The notes beneath the pieces were generated by a model, which saw nothing but the letters and a program-made list of their open reading frames with translations, made no database searches and was not told the DNA's origin. Positions 9,259-19,263 of a stretch of DNA of 64,000 nt are shown here, one piece after another. Origin of the DNA: Synechococcus sp. PCC 6312 (GTDB taxonomy: Bacteria > Cyanobacteriota > Cyanobacteriia > Thermosynechococcales > Thermosynechococcaceae); the NCBI RefSeq assembly GCF_000316685.1, contig NC_019680.1:2171501-2235500 (forward strand), written 5' to 3'. The position numbers and the translations under genes are program-made. How positions within the stretch are numbered: the stretch's first letter is position 1; every line of letters starts with the position of its first letter.

Positions 9259-9839
9259 GATTGCTGGTGCATTGTGCAGGCGGCGAGTAATTGGGGAACT
9301 TGGCTGGGGGTGACGTGGGTAAAACGACTTTTGCTCGGCATCACCACTAGGGCTGGCCCCCGTTTACATTCCCCAATACACCCAACTGCTTTGAGGGTAA
9401 TTTGTCCTTCCAGGCCTTGGGCGGCAATTTCTTGGGTTAACTCGTCCCAGATTACGGTGCCACCGCGGCGACAACAATTAGATTTTTGACAAATTAAGAT
9501 TTTTCCAAGTTGACTCACGCCCTTCTCCCTGGAGACCGCTGCCTCTGGAGAGAGGATTTTTTCTGGGGGGGAGGCAACAATTTGGCAATCGTGGGCTTTA
9601 TAGCGAAATTGATTGTTTTCCGGTTTATATTCCCGTTCCCCGGAGACTTGGATAATGGCTTCCAGGCCTGGGGGCTGCTGGAGGGATTTACGAGCTAGTT
9701 TGGTCAGCTTAATGCGATAGATTTCCTCATTATGTTTGAGATATATCGCCTTAGGATAGGAGCCCTTTTCTTGATCAAACGCTGTAATCACGCCTGTGAG
9801 GGAGAATCTTTGGATGCGGGGAAACTTGGGGGTCATCAT
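9255..9839 (-). CDS. (2Fe-2S) thioredoxin-like ferredoxin domain protein
   Basis: A 194-residue protein. The first 90 residues form a beta-rich domain ([21 protein letters not shown]) seen with such ferredoxins in cyanobacteria. The C-terminal 85 residues are a thioredoxin-like (2Fe-2S) ferredoxin fold: [14 protein letters not shown] supplies the first cysteines and [15 protein letters not shown] the second pair. It probably carries single electrons; partner unknown. Start is the first of two adjacent ATGs. A perfect 18-base Fur-box-like palindrome overlaps this start codon, suggesting iron control. It is divergent from the cobalamin genes. Confidence 0.83.
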   Translation of the reverse strand: MMTPKFPRIQRFSLTGVITAFDQEKGSYPKAIYLKHNEEIYRIKLTKLARKSLQQPPGLEAIIQVSGEREYKPENNQFRYKAHDCQIVASPPEKILSPEAAVSREKGVSQLGKILICQKSNCCRRGGTVIWDELTQEIAAQGLEGQITLKAVGCIGECKRGPALVVMPSKSRFTHVTPSQVPQLLAACTMHQQS

Positions 9840-9855
9840 GATTATTAATAATCAT
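9838..9855. promoter_or_regulatory. Fur-box-like palindromic operator
   Basis: The 18 bases ATGATTATTAATAATCAT are a perfect inverted repeat and match the ATGATTATnATAATCAT pattern of Fur boxes in part (inverted GATAAT-like hexamers). They overlap the start codon of the ferredoxin-like gene, so binding would block transcription or initiation there. Repression under iron-replete conditions is the expected behaviour if Fur binds; binding itself is not shown by sequence. Confidence 0.5.
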
Positions 9856-9962
9856 TCTTAGTAAGCCTAGGCTAGCACATTTGTTGTTGGAGATTTTACC
9901 CTGCGCCCGCTTCTCAGGGAGCTTCAGCCTGGAGAATCAAGCCATGTTAGGATGAGGGGATG

Positions 9963-10066
9963 CTCGATTGGGAAAGCCCGGTGAAAGTCCGGTACTGTGC
10001 CGCAACTGTAAAGTCCAAATAACTTGAGACAGCAGGTTATTGGAGTAAGTCAGAATGCCAATCGAG
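9963..10066 (+). ncRNA. Cobalamin (B12) riboswitch
   Basis: The closing stem pairs CTCGATTGG (9963-9971) with CCAATCGAG (10058-10066). Inside are the conserved elements GCCCGGTGAAAGTCCGG, the B12-box-like GCCGCAACTGTAA and the 3' element GAGTAAGTCAGAATGCC, in the order of the AdoCbl riboswitch family. It lies 50 bases upstream of the GTG start of cobG. The downstream segment CTCTCTGCGGTTCACGGAGA near the ribosome-binding site could serve as the switch, so translation of cobG-cobH-cobI is probably reduced by cobalamin. Confidence 0.95.
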
Positions 10067-10116
10067 AATAGAACATTCATTTTCATTTAGCCCTCTCTGC
10101 GGTTCACGGAGATTAG

Positions 10117-11529
10117 GTGTCAGATTTGCCCCCATTCACAAACTCTTTATCCCCTGTCTGCCCAGGCCTGTTTTATGGCGTAACGGCGGCTGATGGCTTA
10201 CTGCTACGGATCCGCATTCCTGGGGGGCAACTGAGGCGTGAACAGGGACGGGGCCTGGTGGCCTTGGCTGAGCACCTGGGAGTGGAAACCTTACAGATTA
10301 CGAATCGGGCCAATATCCAACTGCGCGGACTCAAGGAGATTCCCAGGCCTGAGGTCTTAGAACGATTACAGGCACTGGGCTTAGCCGCCCAAAATCCGGC
10401 TGTAGATGTCTTACGCAATGTCATGGTTAGCCCTTTGGCAGGGTGTGATCCGGCCGAGTTAGTTAATTTTGCCCCTTGGCTACGGGAGTTAGAATTTTTT
10501 TGGGCAAATCACCCCGGCCTGGCCCAATTACCCGCCAAGTTTTCCATTGGCCTGGATGGAGGCGGGCTGTGCAGCATTGGTCAGCGTTCTGCAACTGTGG
10601 CCGAGCATCGCTATAACGAAATCCAGTTAACCGCCCTAGCCGTTGATCCAGAAATAGCCCCAGGCCTGGAGACCGGGATTTATTTACATTTAATGTTTGG
10701 GATTGAGAAAAAATTGATTCCCACAGGTGTGCTAGTCTCTCCTGAGCAAGGCTTGCCGTTAATTAAGTCCCTGATTTGGGCTTACCTTGACTATTGCCAG
10801 GCCCCAGATCGTCCCCCCAAAGTCCGTTTACGAGAGATTATGGCTGATTGGGGCTTAGAAACATTCTTAAACCAGGCCCGCCGTTACTTAGACTTTCCCC
10901 TCACTCGCCACCCCAAAATTCCCTCCCTTCCCACCCACCCTGGTCAACAACACCTTGGGATTCACCCCCAGGCCGAGCCGGAACAGGTGTATATCGGGAT
11001 TGGCTTACCCCAAGGGCAACTGACCAAAGATCAATTACGGGGCCTGGTGGGCTTGGCCTCAGAGTTTGGTTCTGGGGATTTGCGCCTCACCCCTTGGCAC
11101 TCAGTTCTAATCGTTAATACTCCCTCTCTTCAGATTCCAGCCGTGATTGAGCAATTAAGCCAGTTCAATTTATCCCCTTTTCCAGAAAATCCCCAAGGTA
11201 TTGTCGCCTGTGCTGGCAAACCTGGCTGTGCTGCGGCCCAAACCCCAACTCAAGCGGATGCCCAGGTTCTAGGGGGCTATTTAGAGTCCTTATCCTTAAC
11301 TACCCCTGTGAATATTCACCTCACCGCCTGCCCTAAGGCCTGCGCCCAACCCAGTCCGGCAGAGATCACCCTTTTGGGCATTGGGCCAGATATTTATCGC
11401 CTCTATCTCGGAGATCTTCGGGATGACCAGGCCCCAGTCATGGCCCAACAACCGCTTGCGGAACTCTTGCCCCTGATTGCCGCCACGTTAGGACCAAAAT
11501 CTGGGCCCGCCCACTCTAGCAGATTATGA
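10117..11529 (+). CDS. cobG: Precorrin-3B synthase
   Basis: A 470-residue member of the nitrite/sulfite reductase half-domain family. The N-terminal ferredoxin-like half contains PGGQLRREQGRGLVALAE and ITNRANIQLRG, and the duplicated half starts near GIGLPQGQLTKDQLRGLVGL (about 295). The [4Fe-4S] cysteines fit C365 and C371 (CAGKPGC) plus C405 and C409 (CPKAC). CobG converts precorrin-3A to precorrin-3B with O2, a step of the aerobic corrin pathway. GTG start with GGAGA close upstream, and a B12 riboswitch in the leader. Its stop overlaps the start of cobH (ATGA). Confidence 0.93.
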   Translation: MSDLPPFTNSLSPVCPGLFYGVTAADGLLLRIRIPGGQLRREQGRGLVALAEHLGVETLQITNRANIQLRGLKEIPRPEVLERLQALGLAAQNPAVDVLRNVMVSPLAGCDPAELVNFAPWLRELEFFWANHPGLAQLPAKFSIGLDGGGLCSIGQRSATVAEHRYNEIQLTALAVDPEIAPGLETGIYLHLMFGIEKKLIPTGVLVSPEQGLPLIKSLIWAYLDYCQAPDRPPKVRLREIMADWGLETFLNQARRYLDFPLTRHPKIPSLPTHPGQQHLGIHPQAEPEQVYIGIGLPQGQLTKDQLRGLVGLASEFGSGDLRLTPWHSVLIVNTPSLQIPAVIEQLSQFNLSPFPENPQGIVACAGKPGCAAAQTPTQADAQVLGGYLESLSLTTPVNIHLTACPKACAQPSPAEITLLGIGPDIYRLYLGDLRDDQAPVMAQQPLAELLPLIAATLGPKSGPAHSSRL

Positions 11530-12155
11530 CCTACGACTATATCCGTGATGGCAGTGAAATTTATCGCCAATCCTTTGCCACAATTCGAGCCGAAGCCAAT
11601 TTAGCTGGCCTGGATCAGGATTTAGCGACAGTGGTGGTGCGGTTAATCCATGCCTGTGGAATGCCCGATATTGTCAAAGATTTACAGGCATCAGCGGGGG
11701 CCGTCAAAACTGGGCGCAAGGCTCTTCAGGAGGGGGCCGTCATTCTCTGTGATGCCCAAATGGTGGCCGGGGGGGTGACGCGCCAACGACTGCCTGCGGA
11801 TAATTTGGTCTTGTGTACGTTAAATGCCCCGGCAGTCCCAGGCCTGGCGGTGAACATTGGCAATACCCGTTCCGCGGCGGCGATTGAGTTATGGCGACCC
11901 CATTTAGCCGGAGCAGTGGTGGCCATTGGGAATGCTCCAACGGCTTTGTTTTATCTATTGGAATTACTGGATCAGGGCCTACCCCCACCTGCCCTAATTT
12001 TGGGGTTTCCAGTCGGATTTGTGGGGGCGGCGGAATCTAAACAGGCCTTGGCCACCCATCCCCAGCAAATTCCCTTTATAACGGTGCATGGCCGACGAGG
12101 GGGAAGTGCAATGGCCGCCGCCGCAATTAATGCCTTGGCCCAGGAGCAGGAATGA
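11526..12155 (+). CDS. cobH: Precorrin-8X methylmutase
   Basis: A 209-residue CobH/CbiC enzyme that moves the C11 methyl group to C12, giving hydrogenobyrinate or the cobalt form. The catalytic histidine is H42 in RLIHACGMPDIV, close to H43 of the Pseudomonas denitrificans enzyme. Other family blocks are ILCDAQMVAGGVTR and VAIGNAPTALFYLLELL, then GFPVGFVGAAESKQAL. It overlaps cobG by 4 bases and cobI by 4 bases, indicating translational coupling within a riboswitch-controlled operon. Confidence 0.96.
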   Translation: MTYDYIRDGSEIYRQSFATIRAEANLAGLDQDLATVVVRLIHACGMPDIVKDLQASAGAVKTGRKALQEGAVILCDAQMVAGGVTRQRLPADNLVLCTLNAPAVPGLAVNIGNTRSAAAIELWRPHLAGAVVAIGNAPTALFYLLELLDQGLPPPALILGFPVGFVGAAESKQALATHPQQIPFITVHGRRGGSAMAAAAINALAQEQE

Positions 12156-12919
12156 TGTGTGCAACAGAAACCAAACTCGGTAAGCTCTATGGTTTGGGCA
12201 TTGGGCCTGGGGATCCGGAGTTACTCACCCTCAAGGCTCATCGAATCCTCACGACGGTTCCAGTGATTGCCTACCCCTGCATGGAAAATGGCAAAGTTTT
12301 GGCCCGGGCCATCGTGGCGGACTATATTCAAGCCAACCAGATTGAAATTCCGATACCGTTACCTTTCAGTGTGGAGCGGTCTTCCCAACCCTATTACGAC
12401 TCAGCCGCGGCTAAAATTGCCTCTTATCTCCAGGCCGGGCAGGATGTGGCGGTACTCTGTGAAGGGGAACCCATGCTCTATGGCAGTTTTATGTATCTGT
12501 TTCAGCGTTTAGCGGGGCAGTTTCCCACAGAAGTTGTACCGGGCATTTCCTCAACCTTGGCCTGTGCCGATATGTTGGGTGTGCCCTTGACGTTTCGCAA
12601 TGATGTGTTAACCATGATTCCGGCCACCCTAAACATTGCTGATTTACGGGTCAAACTTAGGGGGGTTGATGCGGCGATTATTCTCAAACTGGGGCGGCAT
12701 TTTGCCAAGGTTTATCATGTTCTAGAGGAATTGGGATTGTTAGAACGGGCCCACTACATTGAATATGCAACCCAACCCACTCAGCAAATTCGGCAGATGA
12801 GGGAAATTACGCCAGAAACAGTCCCCTACTGGTCTTTAATTGTTATTCCTAGCCGGGGCCTGGCTCAAAACCCATCATCGTTTTCTAGCCTACCTGATGA
12901 TCTAGCCCTCAAGCGGTAA
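12152..12919 (+). CDS. cobI: Precorrin-2 C20-methyltransferase
   Basis: A 255-residue SAM-dependent tetrapyrrole methylase. The family motif LYGLGIGPGDPELLTLKA begins near residue 13, CEGEPMLYGSFMYLF lies near 105, and VVPGISSTLACADMLGVPL near 130. It methylates precorrin-2 at C20 to give precorrin-3A, the substrate made ready for CobG. Start is the first of two ATGs, overlapping the cobH stop, with AGGAG upstream. The set cobG, cobH, cobI is a partial pathway; other corrin genes must lie elsewhere. Confidence 0.95.
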   Translation: MMCATETKLGKLYGLGIGPGDPELLTLKAHRILTTVPVIAYPCMENGKVLARAIVADYIQANQIEIPIPLPFSVERSSQPYYDSAAAKIASYLQAGQDVAVLCEGEPMLYGSFMYLFQRLAGQFPTEVVPGISSTLACADMLGVPLTFRNDVLTMIPATLNIADLRVKLRGVDAAIILKLGRHFAKVYHVLEELGLLERAHYIEYATQPTQQIRQMREITPETVPYWSLIVIPSRGLAQNPSSFSSLPDDLALKR

Positions 12920-13019
12920 CGACACACCAAAACAGATCACCATTACTCGTCAGCGTGGGTGTACAGTTGGGATTTGCTACGATTCTAGTACCGTCTTGGT
13001 TGAGGGGCTAACTCTCCCG

Positions 13020-14447
13020 ATGTTTCAAAAAATTAGGCAGCTTATTAAGGATTCTGAACATTGGTATCTTTCTACCCCAGAACGGGCCCTCAATGCTTCC
13101 TACACTGCTGCCCTCAAAATCAGAGCCATTGAAAATGAGCACTTTGGCGGTCGTCCCATTAGTCGCTTTGCCCTCAGCGATGGGTCAGAAGGAAACTATT
13201 TTCAAGCCGAGTTACAAAAACTTCTCAAAACAGTACGGATGCGTCTGACAGAATTTAAGGCCACCCATCGGATATTAGAAATTGATGATGCCTCTACCCC
13301 AGCCGTCACACTCCCAGCTAATCTCAGTAATCATCAATCGGTTGGCAACCAAGACAGTGAAGCCGCCGCTACCTATACCATTACCGCCGAGGTCATTAAT
13401 CCCGGTGAATTGACAATTCCTGCCAAGCTCCGGTTTATTGATGCCACCCTCAACCGCTATAAACGCCTCCATCATTCAGAGCTAGTTGCCCTGGGTAATC
13501 CGTCCTTAAGTCATCAAAACCTAGAGCAGAACGGGAACGGAAAGAAAACCAGAAAGCCCACCTCTGCCAGGACAGATCCCGCCAACCTAGAACTGGGATC
13601 TTTTTATGAGTCGGGCTACAGTAATGAGGATTTAACCGATGACTCAAAGCTGGATAGTGGTTTTATTCCCCGTTCAATTTTACGAACAGCAGATCGTTTT
13701 CGCCGGGAACTCGATCCAGGGGATAACAATGAAGAAGAAATTGTGCGGGACTTTCGGACATCCAAAGCTCGAACAAGGATTGCAATTCGCTTTGTCTTAC
13801 TTTTAATTATTATTCCTTTACTGACTCAACAGCTTTCAAAAATACTTGTGATTGGGCCAATTGTGAACCACTTTAAGGCAGTGGGAAAAATTGAAATGAT
13901 CATTAATACCCAAATTCAGGAACGGGTCTTAAATGAATTAGATCAGTTTGAAAATAAAATCCGCTTTCAAAGTCTGATTAGTCAGGTTCCTGTGCCGCCA
14001 GCCGAACTCCAAGAGCAGTTACGGGAAAAAGCAATCGAACTTTCTACGGAATATCAAAAGGAACTCATCGAACCTCTGAAAAATATTCTTTCCGATAGCT
14101 TGGGAGTTTCGGCGTTTACGTTACTGCTGCTCTTGAATCGGCCTCAAATTGCCATTCTGAAAACCTTTATGGATGAAGTGGTTTATGGATTAAGTGACAG
14201 CGCCAAGGCCTTTATTATCATTCTGTTTACGGATGTATTCGTTGGTTTCCACTCACCCCACGGCTGGACTGTCATTGTTAACAATACCCTGGAGCACTTT
14301 GGCTTGCCTCAAAACGAGGACTTCATTGATATGTTTATTGCCACGTTCCCAGTGATGTTGGATACGGTTTTTAAGTATTGGATTTTCCGCTATCTGAATC
14401 AGATTTCACCTTCAGCCGTGGCAACTTATAAGAATATGAATGAGTAA
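13020..14447 (+). CDS. pcxA: Proton extrusion protein PcxA (CemA family)
   Basis: About 475 residues from the ATG at 13020; an in-frame TTG at 12996 adds eight. The N-terminal domain (FQKIRQLIKDSEHWYLSTPE) and the C-terminal membrane domain match the PcxA/CotA/CemA family, needed for light-dependent proton export and indirectly for inorganic carbon uptake. The C-terminal part starts with ARTRIAIRFVLLLIIIPLL and has about four membrane helices, ending in FPVMLDTVFKYWIFRYLN. The middle region (about 150-230) is polar and variable, as usual in cyanobacterial forms. Single gene. Confidence 0.93.
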   Translation: MFQKIRQLIKDSEHWYLSTPERALNASYTAALKIRAIENEHFGGRPISRFALSDGSEGNYFQAELQKLLKTVRMRLTEFKATHRILEIDDASTPAVTLPANLSNHQSVGNQDSEAAATYTITAEVINPGELTIPAKLRFIDATLNRYKRLHHSELVALGNPSLSHQNLEQNGNGKKTRKPTSARTDPANLELGSFYESGYSNEDLTDDSKLDSGFIPRSILRTADRFRRELDPGDNNEEEIVRDFRTSKARTRIAIRFVLLLIIIPLLTQQLSKILVIGPIVNHFKAVGKIEMIINTQIQERVLNELDQFENKIRFQSLISQVPVPPAELQEQLREKAIELSTEYQKELIEPLKNILSDSLGVSAFTLLLLLNRPQIAILKTFMDEVVYGLSDSAKAFIIILFTDVFVGFHSPHGWTVIVNNTLEHFGLPQNEDFIDMFIATFPVMLDTVFKYWIFRYLNQISPSAVATYKNMNE

Positions 14448-14531
14448 GTTAATAGCTTTTAAAAATACCTGGATAAGGATAAAAATTGCTGCCAACATAA
14501 TTAAAATCAAATTCATTGTATCAACCTAGCC

Positions 14532-14996
14532 ATGAACCTTGAATCTTCAGTATTTACTCCCAATAGTTACATCCCCGCCCGCTACACCTGTGATGGAGGC
14601 AACCATTCACCCCCATTAATTTGGAAAAATACTCCGGTTGACACAAAGAGCTTTGTAGTTGTTACGGATGATCCTGATGCCCAGGCCGTAATTGGTAAAA
14701 CGTTTGATCATTGGGTGATTTATGATTTGCCGAAGGATATAACGAGTTTATCCGAAAGCTTACCCCCTAAGGCAGTTCTCCCTGATGGAGGTCATCACGG
14801 CCTAACAACGCGTAATCAGTTGGGCTATTTTGGGCCTTGTCCACCGCCAGGAGTCTGCCATAGATATTTTTTTCAGTTATTTGCTGTGGATACCGTATTG
14901 GAATTGAGGCCAGGGAAAACAAAAGCCGAAGTGCTTGCGGCAATGACAGGTCATATTTTAGCTAAGGCTGAGTTAATTGGTCTTTATCGCCGTTAA
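14532..14996 (+). CDS. YbhB/YbcL family Raf kinase inhibitor-like (PEBP) protein
   Basis: A 154-residue phosphatidylethanolamine-binding-protein fold. Family motifs: RYTCDGGNHSPPLIW near residue 18, VVVTDDPDAQ near 43, FDHWVIYDLP near 58, and GYFGPCPPPGVCHRYFFQLF near 97, which form the anion-binding pocket. Bacterial members have no firmly settled function, though small-ligand or inhibitor roles are proposed. No signal peptide. It stands alone between pcxA and pgm. Confidence 0.93.
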   Translation: MNLESSVFTPNSYIPARYTCDGGNHSPPLIWKNTPVDTKSFVVVTDDPDAQAVIGKTFDHWVIYDLPKDITSLSESLPPKAVLPDGGHHGLTTRNQLGYFGPCPPPGVCHRYFFQLFAVDTVLELRPGKTKAEVLAAMTGHILAKAELIGLYRR

Positions 14997-16718
<1,722 letters not shown>

Positions 16719-16851
16719 GACGCAAGACTTTCGTGGAGAACTTTTTAATTGCAAAGTTACCCCAAACATACTAAAATCCGTCACATTGTTGTGTAAACCA
16801 CTTTGTTACAATTCAGCGATTCATTCATTACCAAGACAGGGGTAAAAAACT

Positions 16852-17892
16852 GTGGGAGTGTTTAACAGACTTTCGCGAGATATTGGCATAGATTTAGGAA
16901 CTGCGAATACCTTGGTTTATGTCTCCGGGCGGGGTGTGGTCTTAGAAGAACCCTCTGTTGTTGCCATTGATCAAATTACCCAACAACCCTTAGCCGTGGG
17001 CACAGAAGCCAAACGGATGTTGGGGCGAACTCCCGGAAATGTTGTCGCAGTGCGCCCCTTGCGGGATGGGGTGATTGCTGACTTTGAACGGGCCGAGATC
17101 ATGCTCAAATACTTTATGCGGCAGGTTCATGGTGGAAAAAATCTCTTTGCGCCGCGGGTCGTGGTCGGGATTCCCAGTGGTGTGACCGGGGTTGAACGCC
17201 GTGCCATTGAAGATGCCGCCAGGGGAGCTGGAGCCCGGGAAGTCTATTTAATTGACGAACCTGTTGCCGCCGCCTTCGGGGCTGGATTACCCGTTGAAGA
17301 ACCCACTGGTAACATGATCGTGGACATTGGCGGGGGAACGACCGAAGTAGCAGTGCTGAGTATGCAGGGCACAGTCCTAAGTGAATCGGTGCGGATTGCT
17401 GGGGATGAATTATCAGATTCCATTACTCAATACATGAAGAAAGTCCACAACATGATTGTTGGTGAACGGACTGCCGAGGAAATTAAAATTCGGATTGGCT
17501 CGGCCTATCCCAACGACCATTACGACGATGAACTCATGGAAGTGCGAGGGTTACACCAACTCTCTGGCCTACCCCGTACCGTGAGCATCAAAACCCCAGA
17601 AATTCGTGAAAGCATGGCAGAACCCTTAACAGGAATTATTGAAGCCATTAAACGCACCCTTGAGCGGACTCCCCCGGAACTGGCTGCCGACATTGTGGAT
17701 CGGGGAATTATGTTAGCAGGGGGTGGGGCACTCCTTAAGGGCCTGGATACCCTAATTAGTCATGAAACCGGGATTGTTGTTCACGTGGCTCCGGATCCAT
17801 TGCGCTGTGTGGTGCTGGGCACCGGCCGAGTTTTGGAGAACTTTAAGGAACTAGGGCGGGTCTTTGGCGGCCAAAGTTCAATGTCACACTAG
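16852..17892 (+). CDS. mreB: Rod shape-determining protein MreB
   Basis: A 346-residue actin-like ATPase that guides lateral wall synthesis at the inner face of the membrane. Phosphate 1 loop DIGIDLGTANTLVYV, phosphate 2 loop VDIGGGTTEVAVLS and adenosine motif MLAGGGALLKGLD are intact. Start is GTG at 16852, with AGGGG about 9 bases upstream. The N-terminal MGVFNRLSRDIG includes a short amphipathic membrane-binding segment. First gene of mreBCD; the 130-base upstream region has a TTGTTG / TACAAT pair that might be a promoter, though spacing is short. Confidence 0.97.
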   Translation: MGVFNRLSRDIGIDLGTANTLVYVSGRGVVLEEPSVVAIDQITQQPLAVGTEAKRMLGRTPGNVVAVRPLRDGVIADFERAEIMLKYFMRQVHGGKNLFAPRVVVGIPSGVTGVERRAIEDAARGAGAREVYLIDEPVAAAFGAGLPVEEPTGNMIVDIGGGTTEVAVLSMQGTVLSESVRIAGDELSDSITQYMKKVHNMIVGERTAEEIKIRIGSAYPNDHYDDELMEVRGLHQLSGLPRTVSIKTPEIRESMAEPLTGIIEAIKRTLERTPPELAADIVDRGIMLAGGGALLKGLDTLISHETGIVVHVAPDPLRCVVLGTGRVLENFKELGRVFGGQSSMSH

Positions 17893-17965
17893 GCGTTTAA
17901 CCAGGCCAGTCTCATCACCCAAGGTCAGAACATGATGCAGCGTTATCAAGGGCAGGAATAAACCG

Positions 17966-18736
17966 ATGGGGGCAGTTGTTCGGTGGTGGACGCGCTTTAG
18001 CAGCCTGTTAATATTAACGGGAGTGACCTTAGGAGTAGCCTGGGTTGTCCGAGAGACCAATGGGGCGGGCATTCGCGAACTTTATCGGGTGGTAACATTA
18101 CCGATTTATGGCGGTGTCAATAATACGGATCAGTTAATTCAGGCCCGGACGTGGGAACTAGAACAACGCCTAGCCGAAGTCCAAAGCCAAAATGACCAAC
18201 TCCGGCAACTGTTAAATATCCCCCAAGTTAAACAAAATAAAGCAGTGGTGGCGCGGGTGATTGGTCGTAGTGCGGATCATTGGTGGCAGCAGGTTTTACT
18301 CAATCAGGGTAGTCGTGAGGGGCTTGCCCAAGGGGCGGTGGTTTTAGCCAGTGGTGGCGTAGTCGGGCGAATTACCAGCATTACCCCCAATACCAGTCGG
18401 ATTTTATTATTGACGGATCCCAGCAGTCGGGTTGGGGTGGTCGTGGGTAGAACTCGGCAAATGGGTATTCTCCGGGGACAATTGGGAAATAAGGCGGTCT
18501 TAGAATTCTTTGACAAAGATCCGAAGGTGCAGCCCCAAGATGCAGTTTTAACTTCGGAACTCAGTAGTTTATTTCCGGCCGGTTTGCCTGTCGGAGTAAT
18601 TGAATCAGTAGATCTATCTGATCCGACCCGCCCCCACGCAATTGTGCAATTAGCCGCCCCCGTCGATCGGTTGGAATGGGTACAGGTAATGGTGAATGGA
18701 CAATCCTCTCAAACAACTCTCACCCCTAGTCCGTAA
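17966..18736 (+). CDS. mreC: Rod shape-determining protein MreC
   Basis: A 256-residue bitopic protein. One N-terminal membrane helix (about residues 11-28) is followed by a coiled coil (about 50-75, ELEQRLAEVQSQNDQLRQLL) and the periplasmic beta domain, with VIGRSADHWWQQVLLNQGS and GGVVGRITSITPNTSRILLLTDPSS. MreC links MreB filaments to periplasmic wall synthases. It follows mreB by 73 bases and overlaps mreD by 41 bases, supporting one operon. Confidence 0.95.
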   Translation: MGAVVRWWTRFSSLLILTGVTLGVAWVVRETNGAGIRELYRVVTLPIYGGVNNTDQLIQARTWELEQRLAEVQSQNDQLRQLLNIPQVKQNKAVVARVIGRSADHWWQQVLLNQGSREGLAQGAVVLASGGVVGRITSITPNTSRILLLTDPSSRVGVVVGRTRQMGILRGQLGNKAVLEFFDKDPKVQPQDAVLTSELSSLFPAGLPVGVIESVDLSDPTRPHAIVQLAAPVDRLEWVQVMVNGQSSQTTLTPSP

Positions 18737-19244
18737 TGGCTTAAATGGGGTTGTGATCGTCACCTCCATTTTTATCTGCGCGGTGGCCGCCCTCTGGCAT
18801 CACTCGGCCTGGGAAATGACGGGAATTAACCCCGACTGGTTTTTGATTTGGGTGGTGGCTTGGAGTGTCAAGCGGCCGGCCTGGCAGGGGATTGTTGGTG
18901 GTGTCGGCCTGGGCCTGATTCAAGATGGGCTGACGGGGCATCAACCAACCCATGCCCTGTCTCTGGGAGTTGTGGGGCTGATTACGGCGCTCCTCCAAAA
19001 ACAGCGGTATGTTTCTGAAGACTTTATTTCCATTGCCCTGATTACCTTTGCGATGGCGATCATTAGTGCCACGGTCATTGCGGGTCAACTCAGTCTGGAA
19101 AATAGCCGTCCTCTGGCTGAGATTTGGCAACAGCATCGTCAGATTGCCCTCGGTTCGGCAATTCTCAGTAGTCTTTGGGCCCCAATTCTCTATGCCCCCC
19201 TCAATCTTTGGTGGCAGTGGTTAATTGAGGCGGGAAAGGATTAG
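18696..19244 (+). CDS. mreD: Rod shape-determining protein MreD
   Basis: A 182-residue polytopic membrane protein with about five hydrophobic segments. PDWFLIWVVAWSVKRP and GLGLIQDGLTGHQPTHALSL match the MreD signature, in which a conserved QD-G motif sits in a membrane helix. It is part of the elongasome with MreB and MreC. The start lies within mreC (41-base overlap), which fits coupled expression at the end of the operon. Confidence 0.93.
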   Translation: MDNPLKQLSPLVRNGLNGVVIVTSIFICAVAALWHHSAWEMTGINPDWFLIWVVAWSVKRPAWQGIVGGVGLGLIQDGLTGHQPTHALSLGVVGLITALLQKQRYVSEDFISIALITFAMAIISATVIAGQLSLENSRPLAEIWQQHRQIALGSAILSSLWAPILYAPLNLWWQWLIEAGKD

Positions 19245-19263
19245 ATATCCAGGCCTGGCAACC

